Made by a program: the position numbers and the translations under genes
NCBI GenBank assembly: GCA_910579745.1
Contig: CAJTVH010000064.1
Location: 1-13,877 of the forward strand
Direction: 5' to 3'
DNA length: 13,877 bases
DNA from: an uncultured Clostridia bacterium
GTDB taxonomy: Bacteria; Bacillota; Clostridia; Lachnospirales; CAG-274
Shown: in pieces, positions 6,513 to 13,813 of the stretch
How positions within the stretch are numbered: the stretch's first letter is position 1
Layout: the number at the start of each line of letters is the position of its first letter
Notes under the pieces: model-generated
Databases searched by the model: none
Told to the model about the DNA's origin: nothing
What the model saw: only the letters and a program-made list of their open reading frames with translations

Positions 6513-7514
6513 TTACCATTTTTCACCTAGATACTGCATTCCCCAGTCTTTTCGCAGGCTAGTCATAATATTCATTATATCTCTTGAGAAAGAAAGCTTC
6601 ATAATGGACGCATCACCCGTACAGACAGCTTCTTCCATATCCACCATTTCATAATATAATGCGTTTTCCGTTTCACCTGCTGCGAATTCCTTTCTTTCAC
6701 CTGTTTCAGCATCGACAAAGACAGCCTTTGAAGCACGTGGAAATTCCATAATTTCGATATATCCTTTCTCACAGCTAACCATCGCTCTTTTTGGCTGTTT
6801 GGAATGCATTGAAAGTGCGACTGCTGCCATTTGTGATGAAGTATTCTTTAAAAGAATAGTTGCCTGTTCATCTGAACCGGTTGGTGAGGGAAGCCATTGA
6901 CTGAACACCATTTCTGGTGTATCTTTCATAAAGCTACGTACAATCGAAAGCGCATATACACCTATATCCAACAGTGCACCGCCTGCAAGATTCACATTAA
7001 AAAAACGATTATTCATATTGTACTCTTTAAAGCTGCCGAAATTTACCGTAATCATATTCACATTGCCAAGTTCTCCGCTTTCGATAATGTCCCACAATTT
7101 TTTATAAAGCGGCATATGCCATATAGTCATTGCTTCAGCCATTATTAAATGATTCTTTTATGCCAATGCAACCATTTCATCAAGCTCACGACTATTTAAA
7201 GTAATGGATTTTTCTACTAAAATGTGCTTACCATGTTCAAGTGCTGCATTCATAAATTGATAATGTGTGTTGTGTGGGCTGGTGATATATATGATGTCTA
7301 CTTCATCATCAAAAAACATATCTTCAACTTTGTCATAAATCTTTTTGATTTTATACTTTTCTGCAAATGAAACTGCCTTTTCATGTGTACGATTCCACAC
7401 GGCATAGAGTTTTTTGTTCATCTTCAAAAAAGTTTGTGCCATCTCATTAGCAATTACACCAACACCAAGCACTGCCCAGTTTAACTCCTTTTGTTTCATC
7501 GCTGAAAACCCCAT
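6513..7514 (-). pseudogene. Gfo/Idh/MocA-family NAD(P)-dependent oxidoreductase, interrupted by an in-frame TAA
   Basis: Members oxidise or reduce sugars and related compounds with NAD(P). The N-terminal Rossmann fold shows LGVGVIANEMA and ITSPHNTHY, then VEKSITLN in place of the usual EKP. The C-terminal half has AEAMTIWHMPLYKKL, FGSFKEYNMNNRFFN and LAGGALLDIGVYAL. Full length of about 330 residues is normal. The two halves are in the same frame, separated by one TAA (7160-7158, minus strand) in ...VALA-stop-KNHLIMAEA, where relatives have Lys or Glu. A single base change explains it. The upstream piece stops after the nucleotide-binding domain, so the enzyme should be lost. The start is uncertain: ATG 7514 or, more likely, ATG 7499 (MKQKELNW), since GGGG sits before it and its distance to the -10 matches the Rpn gene. 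Confidence 0.85.
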
Positions 7515-7535
7515 TGATAAATTTTATACAAAATA

Positions 7536-7560
7536 ATTATAGTCAAATAACTCGAAAAAG
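7536..7560 (-). promoter_or_regulatory. Promoter-like 25-bp repeat, copy 2, with an inverted copy at 7573-7593
   Basis: It shares 22 of 25 bases with the repeat at 6330-6354 and has a TATAAT on the minus strand (7541-7536). A third, inverted copy at 7573-7593 pairs with 7538-7558 at 18 of 21 positions, so the promoter region can form a long hairpin. The rest of 7594-7704 shows nothing I can name. Confidence 0.45.
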
Positions 7561-7704
7561 TATTTTTGATGATTTTCAAGTTTATTGACTATATATTAAC
7601 ACACTTTCTACTGATTTTCAAGTATCAGAGAAAATATTGATATTGCTGTTTTGTCAGATAATTAACTTCTACTGCCGTTTATATCGTATTTTTTATATTT
7701 TGTG

Positions 7705-7739
7705 AATGACTCCGCAAAAACCTTGTAGGCGGAGTCATT
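7705..7739. repeat. Perfect 11-bp hairpin overlapping a broken gene start
   Basis: AATGACTCCGC (7705-7715) and GCGGAGTCATT (7729-7739) flank a 13-nt loop. It coincides with the place where the start of the following secreted-protein gene should be, so it may mark the breakpoint. It has no T tract on the plus strand. Confidence 0.55.
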
Positions 7740-8171
7740 ACAGTTACAACAAGTCTAAGCTCTGTATTTGCAGAATCTTATGGTTCAAATATAGATACTC
7801 AAATTTATACAAAAGATGTTGCTTATATTGAAGATATTAAAGGCAGGGTTGAGTTTAATACTAAGTCGGATATTAAGGTTGAAAACGAGAATGCCGGCTC
7901 AATAACTACAAAAAAGATTAACATAAATAAGCAGGAAATCAAAGGCGGCGGTGAAACTGTTATTTCAAATAAAAAGAAAACAAGCTATAAAAACGTTAAG
8001 ACAAGAGCAATAGTTGATTTAGATGTTGAAATTAATACACCGATCATTCACGGCGAAAATGCGGACGTAACAATAGGGAGTGAGTCAGAAACAAATTTTG
8101 AAAATATTGAAGCTGACAGAATATATAAGTTTGACTATTATTATAATAATCCTGTCAGACTTCCTTATTGA
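7710..8171 (+). pseudogene. Secreted protein of unknown family that has lost its start codon
   Basis: An open frame of about 153 codons runs from a TGA at 7707-7709 to the TGA at 8169-8171, with no ATG, GTG or TTG near its beginning. It opens with what is clearly the latter part of a signal peptide: LRKNLVGGVITVTTSLSSVFA, then ESYG as mature start. The mature part (about 130 residues) is rich in Lys, Glu, Asn and Thr, has alternating beta-like stretches (IKGRVEFNTKSDIKVENEN, AIVDLDVEINTPII), no cysteines, and ends FDYYYNNPVRLPY. I do not recognise a family. An ATG at 7706 would serve after a small indel, so loss of frame at the very start is likely. No ribosome-binding site is visible. The adjacent CAP gene also encodes a secreted protein. 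Confidence 0.6.
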
Positions 8172-8182
8172 GGAAAACTCTT

Positions 8183-8464
8183 ATACTAATCTCATTTAAA
8201 AAAGTGGATATAATGCTTTTGGCAGCTATGAAAACAAAAAATTATTTTATTTTGAAATTTCCCGAATTACTCCGCAATTCTCTCTACGCTTTCGGTGTTT
8301 GTTTCCAAACACCTTTCGCTGAATAAGCGCCGCAAAGATATGCGGGCGGACGCAAGTCCGACTTTTGCGCAGCCAAAAGCGCTGACTAATCAGTGCTTTC
8401 ACACCCATAAAATATTTTTTTGCTTTTAAGTCGTTTTAGCTATATTTTAAAGAGAGATTAGTAT
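8183..8464. mobile_element. 280-bp hairpin-rich element with 11-bp terminal inverted repeats
   Basis: Perfect ends ATACTAATCTC (8183-8193) and GAGATTAGTAT (8454-8464) enclose AT-rich shoulders that are also partly complementary (AGCTATGAAAAC at left, GTTTTAGCTAT at right). The core is more GC-rich and holds consecutive hairpins. These are GGTGTTTG/CAAACACC (8294-8313), CCGCA/TGCGG (8330-8345), CGGAC-GCAA-GTCCG with a GNRA loop (8347-8360), and AGCGCTGA/TCAGTGCT (8378-8397). An alternative stem, CTTTTG/CAAAAG (8362-8379), competes with the last. It contains no gene and fills the gap before the CAP gene, ending 26 nt before that gene's GGAGGG. A MITE or dispersed structured repeat is the best reading. 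Confidence 0.65.
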
Positions 8465-8502
8465 TAGAAAGATGTTTTGTTTAAAAAAAAGGAGGGCTTA
8501 AT

Positions 8503-9234
8503 ATGAATAGTAAATTGTTAAGAAATATAATTGGTGGTTTTGTAATAGCAGCCGCAGCAGTTTCTGTTTTTGCTCCAGCATTTGCTGATATAACTGTAAC
8601 TAAAACATATGGAGAGCCTGAATATAGTGAAATAATCATTATAAACGACAAAAATGCAGAGAATGTTAATGTATACGGTTTATCAAATAACTTAAATATT
8701 GGCAGGGACGAAATTGACAGCTATAAGTCATTAATCAATGAAAGAATAAACACCATAAAAAACAATATACTGCAAAAAATCAATAACGGTGTATCGGGCG
8801 GCAGTTTTGATTTTACGAATAACAGCAATTATGATGAAACAGTTGTAGATACAGATGAAGCGGCATATTCCGAATACATAACAAAAGCTCTTGAACTTAC
8901 AAATATCGAAAGAGCTAAGTACAATCTTCCACCACTAAAATTAAGTGATGCACTTTGTAAGTCGGCTCAGGACCATGCTGATGATATGTATAATAACAAT
9001 TATTTTTCTCATACGTCACAAGATGGCAGAACAATGAGTGACAGAATAGGAAAATATTGTTCTGCCTATATGCATAAAGGGGAAAATATAGCAATGGGAT
9101 ATGGTTCTCCGGAGGCGGTTGTTGAAGGCTGGATGAATTCCGACGGACACAGGGCAAATATACTTAATACAAATTATACAGAAATCGGAATAGGATATAA
9201 CAATGGATATTGGGTACAAAACTTTGGCGGATAA
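8503..9234 (+). CDS. Secreted CAP (SCP/PR-1) domain protein
   Basis: CAP-domain proteins are extracellular; in bacteria their biochemical activity is mostly unknown. The 243-residue product starts with a classical signal peptide (basic MNSKLLRN, hydrophobic core, APAFA cleavage at about residue 28). A low-complexity, Asn-rich linker runs to about 120, and the CAP domain covers about 122-243. Domain landmarks are TNIERAKYNLPPL, HADDMYNNNYFSHTSQDG with His170, GENIAMG with Glu194, WMNSDGHRANIL with His216, and the closing IGIGYNNGYWVQNFGG. No cell-wall sorting signal or S-layer repeat is present, so it is probably released. GGAGGG at 8491-8496 precedes the ATG. Transcription must start inside or downstream of the hairpin element at 8183-8464. 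Confidence 0.92.
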   Translation: MNSKLLRNIIGGFVIAAAAVSVFAPAFADITVTKTYGEPEYSEIIIINDKNAENVNVYGLSNNLNIGRDEIDSYKSLINERINTIKNNILQKINNGVSGGSFDFTNNSNYDETVVDTDEAAYSEYITKALELTNIERAKYNLPPLKLSDALCKSAQDHADDMYNNNYFSHTSQDGRTMSDRIGKYCSAYMHKGENIAMGYGSPEAVVEGWMNSDGHRANILNTNYTEIGIGYNNGYWVQNFGG

Positions 9235-9242
9235 TTAAAAGA

Positions 9243-9303
9243 TAGGGAATTGCAGATGGTTTACTATTCAATTTTGAATATACTTTGCAGTTCCTTATTT
9301 TTA
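9243..9303 (+). terminator. Terminator after the CAP gene
   Basis: An arm around GGGAATTGCAGA (9243-9255) pairs, with a few G-U pairs, with CTTTGCAGTTCC (about 9283-9297). An inner stem TATTCA/TGAATA (9265-9280) sits within it, and a T-rich tract follows. Confidence 0.65.
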
Positions 9304-9439
9304 TATTGATTTTTTGATTTATTTACTTATTCAAAAACTGTAGAATAATATGTAAAATGTATTGAAAAACTCATCAATTTATGCAATACTATAAATAATA
9401 AGATATATCATAAAAAAGAAATGAGATACTTTTTGCCTT

Positions 9440-9444
9440 GGAGG
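9440..9444 (+). promoter_or_regulatory. Ribosome-binding site fixing the macrodomain start
   Basis: GGAGG lies 8 nt before ATG 9453. The frame is open to a TTG at 9438, but that would place the ribosome-binding site inside the gene, so ATG 9453 is chosen. Confidence 0.8.
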
Positions 9445-9452
9445 TATGCATT

Positions 9453-9968
9453 ATGATTATAGCAATACTTGGAGATATAACAAAAACAGAGTGTGCACAT
9501 GCTATTGTAAATGCCGCAAATACAAGCCTTTTAGGCGGCGGAGGGGTAGACGGTGCGATACATCGTGTGGCAGGACCGGAACTTTTGCAGGAGTGCAGGA
9601 AACTTAACGGCTGCAAAACAGGAGAAGCGAAGATTACGGGCGCGTATAAGCTTTACTGTGAATATGTTATTCATACTGTCGGTCCTGTTTGGAACGGCGG
9701 TAAAAATTCGGAAGAAGAAAAACTTGCAGATTGCTACAGAAATTCGATGAAACTTGCAGCTGAGAATGGTATAAAGACAATAGCGTTTCCATCAATATCA
9801 ACAGGTATTTACCGTTTTCCTGTTGATAAAGCGGCAAAAATAGCTGTGAGTACAGTTAAGCGATTTCTTGATGAAAATCCCGGAAAGATTGATAAAGTGA
9901 CTTGGGTGCTGTTTGATAACAATACATTAGATGTTTACAGGAAAGAAATAGAGCTGCTAAATCAATAA
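9453..9968 (+). CDS. Macrodomain protein, O-acetyl-ADP-ribose deacetylase type
   Basis: Macrodomains of this type bind ADP-ribose and hydrolyse O-acetyl-ADP-ribose or remove ADP-ribose from proteins. The 171-residue product is a single domain of standard length. It has GDIT with Asp8, VNAANTSLLGGGGVDGAIH (19-37) with the conserved Asn and the glycine loop, GEAKITGAYKL (58-68), VIHTVGPVW (72-80), and the second phosphate loop FPSISTGIYRFP (112-123). It is cytoplasmic (no signal peptide). It is first of three plus-strand genes; the next starts 39 nt later. A possible promoter (TTGAAA near 9362, AT-rich -10 near 9387) is weak. The physiological substrate cannot be told from the sequence. Confidence 0.92.
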   Translation: MIIAILGDITKTECAHAIVNAANTSLLGGGGVDGAIHRVAGPELLQECRKLNGCKTGEAKITGAYKLYCEYVIHTVGPVWNGGKNSEEEKLADCYRNSMKLAAENGIKTIAFPSISTGIYRFPVDKAAKIAVSTVKRFLDENPGKIDKVTWVLFDNNTLDVYRKEIELLNQ

Positions 9969-10007
9969 CTTTCAAAGTAACGGCAGACAATATTGGAGGA
10001 ATATTAA

Positions 10008-10454
10008 ATGAATTATAATTTTTACGGCTGGGAAAATGCTGATGTAAAGCCTATTAGTAATAAATATGAAAAAATAACTTCGCCAAAGGAATTATATGAT
10101 ATTTTATCCGATATATGGTGTGAACAAACATGTGCACCGAGAATGAGGGATAAATGGAGAAAGGATAACAGAACATTGGGACAGTGTTCAATTACCGCGT
10201 TTTTAGCTCAGGATATTTTTGGAGGAAAGGTTTATGGAATATTAAGACCGGACGGAAACTATCATTGTTACAATGTAGTGGGAAACTGTTGTTTTGACCT
10301 TACAAGCGAGCAATTCGGTGAGGAGGCAAAGCATTTGGTATACAAAGATAATCCTGAGCAATTCCGTGATGTTCATTTTTCAAAAATTGAAAAGAAAGAG
10401 CGATATGAGTATCTGAAGAAATTGTTGGAAGATAAACTTGCGAACAAGCAGTAA
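10008..10454 (+). CDS. YunG-like protein with a Cys/His/Asp pattern, function unknown
   Basis: The 148-residue product resembles the YunG-like group of small uncharacterised cytoplasmic proteins. The conserved words are DIWCEQTCAPRMRDKW (35-50), TLGQCSITAFLAQDIFGG (57-73), NYHCYNVV (84-91) and CFDLTSEQF (95-103). Cys60, His86 and Asp97 occur in the order and local context of a papain/NlpC-like catalytic triad. That is an inference, not an established activity. A tail rich in Lys and Glu (KIEKKERYEYLKKLLEDK) is predicted helical. GGAGGA ends 7 nt before the ATG. It lies between the macrodomain gene and the GTPase gene (16-nt gap), so cotranscription is likely. Confidence 0.7.
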   Translation: MNYNFYGWENADVKPISNKYEKITSPKELYDILSDIWCEQTCAPRMRDKWRKDNRTLGQCSITAFLAQDIFGGKVYGILRPDGNYHCYNVVGNCCFDLTSEQFGEEAKHLVYKDNPEQFRDVHFSKIEKKERYEYLKKLLEDKLANKQ

Positions 10455-10457
10455 AAC

Positions 10458-10463
10458 AGGAAG
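10458..10463 (+). promoter_or_regulatory. Ribosome-binding site fixing the GTPase start
   Basis: AGGAAG lies 7 nt before ATG 10471, whose product starts MNKVIGIMAHVDAGKTT like the family. The frame is open from 10438 inside the previous gene, but no start there has a ribosome-binding site. Confidence 0.8.
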
Positions 10464-10470
10464 TGAAACT

Positions 10471-12411
10471 ATGAATAAAGTAATAGGGATAATGGCACAC
10501 GTTGATGCGGGAAAAACCACATTTTCCGAGCAGCTGCTTTATAAGTGCGGCAGCATCAAAAGTATAGGGCGTGTAGACCATAAAACATCTCACCTTGACA
10601 GAGATGAAACGGAAATGAAAAGAGGAATAACAATATTTGCGGATCAGGCGGAATTTACTATTGGTGACAACAGATATTTCTTGATAGATACACCAGGGCA
10701 TATTGATTTTTCTGCCGAAACAGAACGTGCGGTTTCGGTACTTGACTATGGGATAATTATAATAGACGGCAGCAGCGGTGTGCAGGCACATACATTAACT
10801 ATTTTCAGAATAACACAGAGGTATAATATTCCTATATTCTTTTTTATAAATAAAAGTGATATGCCAAATTTTAACAATGAAAATGTTATTTCCGAAATAA
10901 AAGAAAGATTGACGGAAGATGTAATAGAAATAGAAAAGATTAATGATGAAAAGGTAAAAGAGTTTATTGCGGAACGTGATGAGGATTTTTTTAATAAATA
11001 TTTGGATGAAAATGTAACGGACAGTGACTGCGAAAATACACTAAGAAAGCTCGTTAAAAAAAGACTGTGTTTTCCTGTAATGACAGGTTCGGCTTTAAAT
11101 GATACAGGTATCAGTGAATTTATAGAAGTTTTTGACAGGCTTACATTTACAGAAGATAAAAGTAGTGGTGTTTTTCGGGGTAAAGTTTATAAGATACGCC
11201 ACGATGAAAAGGGAAACAGAATTACATTTATGAAAGCATTGAGTGGAAGTGTAAAGGTTAGGGTCGAATTTTGCTTCAAAAATGATGTAAGAGAAAAAAT
11301 AAATGAAATACGATACTACAACGGTGAAAAATGTCGAAATACAAATGCCGCATACAGCGGCGAGCTTTTTGCTGTAACAGGAATAAGAAGCGCTGTTTGT
11401 GGTGATATATTGCGGTTAAACGTAGAAAACAAAACGGGAGTAGGGGAGTATTATATAAACAGTGCTGTTCAGGCTAAAATTGAAACAGCCGAAGACACGA
11501 GCAAATGTATGGAAATACTTAGAATTATAGAAGCGGAAGAACCGTCTTTAAATGTAGAATACCGCAAAGATACAGATGAAATACTTATAAATGCTATGGG
11601 CAAAATACAGCTTGAAATTTTAGAGGAAATGCTTGAAAGAAGATTTAATCTGAAAGTAAGTTTTGGCAAACCTACTGTGCAGTATCGGGAAACAATTAAG
11701 GGAAGTGTTATGGGTATAGGTCATTATGAGCCGCTTCGTCATTACGCGGAGGTTCAGTTTATATTGGAAGAAAATGAACGTGGGAAAGGTATCGAGTTTG
11801 AAAGCAGATGTCATATTGACCGGCTTGCCTTAAACTATCAGAACTTAATAAAAACTCACGTTTTTGAAAAGAAACACCGAGGTATTCTGACGGGATTTTC
11901 CATTACCGATATAAAAATTATATTAAACGACGGCATATCGCACTTAAAACATACTGAGGGTGGTGATTTTAGAGAGGCGACATACAGGGCAATACGTCAG
12001 GGACTTGAAAAAGCCCGTAATATACTTCTTGAACCGTTTTACAAATATGAAATAACAGCCGAAAACGGTTATATAGGCAGAATATTATCCGATATTCAGA
12101 AAATGCGTGGGAATTTTGAACCGCCTGAACAAAAGGGCAATATTACTGTAATTCACGGCAGATGTCCTGTAGAAACAATGTTTGACTATAACAGCGAACT
12201 TCTTGCTTTTACAAAAGGTAGCGGTAGTATAAGTATGATTTTGGACGGATACGATGAATGTACGATAAGTGATAGGATAATAGAAGAAATAGCCTATGAC
12301 AAAGGTGCTGACAAGGAAAATACATCTTGTTCGGTATTTTGCAAAAAGGGTGCGGGATTTGTAGTAAATTGGTATGAAGTTGATAATTATGCTCATACAC
12401 TGAAAAAGTGA
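10471..12411 (+). CDS. TetM/EF-G-like translational GTPase, ribosomal-protection family
   Basis: Relatives bind the ribosome in the EF-G site and hydrolyse GTP; TetM and TetO use this to expel tetracycline. The 646-residue length matches TetM (639). G motifs are clear: AHVDAGKTT (9-17), RGITIF (51-56), DTPGHIDF (73-80), NKSD (127-130) and GSAL. EF-G-like domains II to V follow, with AEEPSLNVEYRKDTDEILI and GKIQLEILEEMLERRFNLKV around domain III. In domain IV, where TetM carries the drug-displacing YSPVSTPADF loop, this protein has SHLKHTEGGDFREATYRAIR instead. The C-terminus ends SVFCKKGAGFVVNWYEVDNY, a tail I associate with a chromosomal group annotated as translation-factor GTPases. Resistance should not be assumed. 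It is last in a three-gene set. Confidence 0.88.
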   Translation: MNKVIGIMAHVDAGKTTFSEQLLYKCGSIKSIGRVDHKTSHLDRDETEMKRGITIFADQAEFTIGDNRYFLIDTPGHIDFSAETERAVSVLDYGIIIIDGSSGVQAHTLTIFRITQRYNIPIFFFINKSDMPNFNNENVISEIKERLTEDVIEIEKINDEKVKEFIAERDEDFFNKYLDENVTDSDCENTLRKLVKKRLCFPVMTGSALNDTGISEFIEVFDRLTFTEDKSSGVFRGKVYKIRHDEKGNRITFMKALSGSVKVRVEFCFKNDVREKINEIRYYNGEKCRNTNAAYSGELFAVTGIRSAVCGDILRLNVENKTGVGEYYINSAVQAKIETAEDTSKCMEILRIIEAEEPSLNVEYRKDTDEILINAMGKIQLEILEEMLERRFNLKVSFGKPTVQYRETIKGSVMGIGHYEPLRHYAEVQFILEENERGKGIEFESRCHIDRLALNYQNLIKTHVFEKKHRGILTGFSITDIKIILNDGISHLKHTEGGDFREATYRAIRQGLEKARNILLEPFYKYEITAENGYIGRILSDIQKMRGNFEPPEQKGNITVIHGRCPVETMFDYNSELLAFTKGSGSISMILDGYDECTISDRIIEEIAYDKGADKENTSCSVFCKKGAGFVVNWYEVDNYAHTLKK

Positions 12412-12730
12412 AATACTGCCAAAATCTGTATTTGGAGTATAATAACACCAGTTTACAAATTTTTTAAAAGTATCCAATAAAGGTGGCTTTCACGCTTAAA
12501 TTTTTTAAGTTCTAAAATGCTATATAAGCGCCGTATATTGGGCATTTGAATATCAAAAATCTGTAAAGTGGTGGTATAATAAAAAAGCAACCGGATTTAA
12601 ATATCTAATTTGCTTTTTTATTTTGGCTTTTGATACAGCCTCTGCTATAGAAAATGTTTTGTTTGTATTATTTGATAAAAGTTATTGAATACATGTAATT
12701 ATTTAAAGCCACTTATTATGCAGTTTTTAC
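12412..12730. other. Intergenic gap with one terminator-like hairpin
   Basis: No gene or gene remnant is visible. A TATAAT at 12575-12580 lacks a -35 partner at proper spacing. The hairpin at 12579-12621 is the only structure I can support. Confidence 0.6.
12579..12621. terminator. Bidirectional terminator between convergent genes
   Basis: ATAAAAAAGCAA (12579-12590) and its exact complement (12610-12621) enclose a 19-nt loop. The A and T runs allow use from either side, which suits the convergent GTPase and TPR genes, although the stem is AT-rich and 168 nt past the GTPase stop. Confidence 0.6.
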
Positions 12731-13813
12731 TTAGTTATATATTACCTGTGATATTTTGTTATTATCAGATATATTTTCAATTTTGGACATTATCTGCTTT
12801 TCATATTCCGCATTTCTTCCGATAAATTTTTTTATAGTATAAATATCGCAGATGAGTTCTGTGTATTCTGTAATAGTGTTCATTCTTCCTTCTTTTAAAA
12901 GAAAGTTGAACTTTTCTCTGCTATTGGGAATTGTATCAGGTTTAAAATATTTCGCAAAGGTTTCAAGAATGTCAATCGCTTCGTTATATCGTTTCATACT
13001 TGCGTAAACCGTAGCTATTCTTCTTGCAAGACAGTAACCGTCATAGCTGTATAATGTTCCGCATTCTTCATAAAGTTTATAGGCTTTTTGATAATATTCT
13101 ATTATTATCAGTTTATTTGTTTTCGGATTGTCTTGCAGTTTAAAATTTCCATACATTGAATACAAATTTCCCAATAAGTGCTTTGTTTCAGAATTTAGAT
13201 TTTCCTCTATTACGTTTATCCCTTTTTCAATAAATTTCAAAGCGGTATTAAAATTATTTTCATATTTTGTAATAAGGTAAACCGCCTTGAACATATAATA
13301 CAAGCCTTTAAAGCTAACATTATCAGTCAGATTATTTTTTATGTAATAACTGTATTCAGTAATTACTTTTTTCATAACAGGCAAATCATTATATTTGTCA
13401 GCATAAGAAAATGCCTCACCTATAAAATTTAAAAACAGTTCTGTATTATCAACAAAAATTTTATTTATCATATTTTCAATAAAATCAAACATTTCATTGT
13501 AATAAAACTTATCTAACCCATAGGTCAAACATTCAAGTCTAAGGCTTTTTATAAGATTTTCACAAGCTGATACAGACGGCTTAAATTCTTCAATAACCAT
13601 ATCACGCATTACTTCATTTATATAAAGTATTTTATTTTCGTTTCTGATAAATCCCAACTCAACAAGTGTATTTATATCGTTTGCTGTTTCTTCAAAAATC
13701 CATTTTGCAAATCTTGATAAATCAATACCATTAACCGACACAAAACAGAAATTTGTCATTATATATTTTTGTTTTTCAGATAAATCGAATAATTTGAAAA
13801 GTGATATTGTCAA
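12731..13813 (-). CDS. C-terminal part of an NB-ARC/STAND-type regulator with TPR-like repeats (probably frameshifted, partial)
   Basis: The product resembles the rear half of signal-transduction ATPases of the NB-ARC type found in Clostridia. LFKLFDLSEKQKYIMTNFCF and GIDLSRFAKWIFEETANDIN match the winged-helix segment after the ATPase domain. TPR-like helical pairs follow, for example about ENNFNTALKFIEKGINVIEE and YNEAIDILETFAKYF. The ATPase core (P-loop and others) is not in this frame. The first usable codon is a TTG at 13813-13811 with no ribosome-binding site, preceded in frame by a TAA at 13834-13832. A second frame is open from there to the window edge. Removing one A from the A7 tract (13833-13827, minus strand) joins the two. 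So this is either a frameshifted gene or an N-terminally truncated one. Partner and signal are unknown. Confidence 0.65.
   Translation of the reverse strand: MTISLFKLFDLSEKQKYIMTNFCFVSVNGIDLSRFAKWIFEETANDINTLVELGFIRNENKILYINEVMRDMVIEEFKPSVSACENLIKSLRLECLTYGLDKFYYNEMFDFIENMINKIFVDNTELFLNFIGEAFSYADKYNDLPVMKKVITEYSYYIKNNLTDNVSFKGLYYMFKAVYLITKYENNFNTALKFIEKGINVIEENLNSETKHLLGNLYSMYGNFKLQDNPKTNKLIIIEYYQKAYKLYEECGTLYSYDGYCLARRIATVYASMKRYNEAIDILETFAKYFKPDTIPNSREKFNFLLKEGRMNTITEYTELICDIYTIKKFIGRNAEYEKQIMSKIENISDNNKISQVIYN

Noticed and set aside
728..7514. Alternative genetic code with TAA as a sense codon
   Set aside because: TAA is the plain terminator of intact genes here (HPr, Enzyme I, CAP, macrodomain), with no homologous sequence continuing past it.
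3485..8464. CRISPR array or phage attachment sites
   Set aside because: The repeats are inverted, not regularly spaced direct repeats with unique spacers; no Cas or integrase gene and no tRNA gene is present.
10471..12411. Calling the GTPase a tetracycline resistance gene
   Set aside because: The characteristic domain IV loop of TetM/TetO is absent and no resistance-element context (leader peptide, transposon genes) is seen.
8900..12480. Open frames antisense to the CAP, YunG-like and GTPase genes
   Set aside because: They lie opposite well-supported genes, have biased composition, and lack ribosome-binding sites and recognisable domains.
12546..12580. Promoter with TATAAT at 12575
   Set aside because: The nearest TTGAAT is 23 nt away and the hairpin begins at the -10 itself, so a productive promoter is unlikely.
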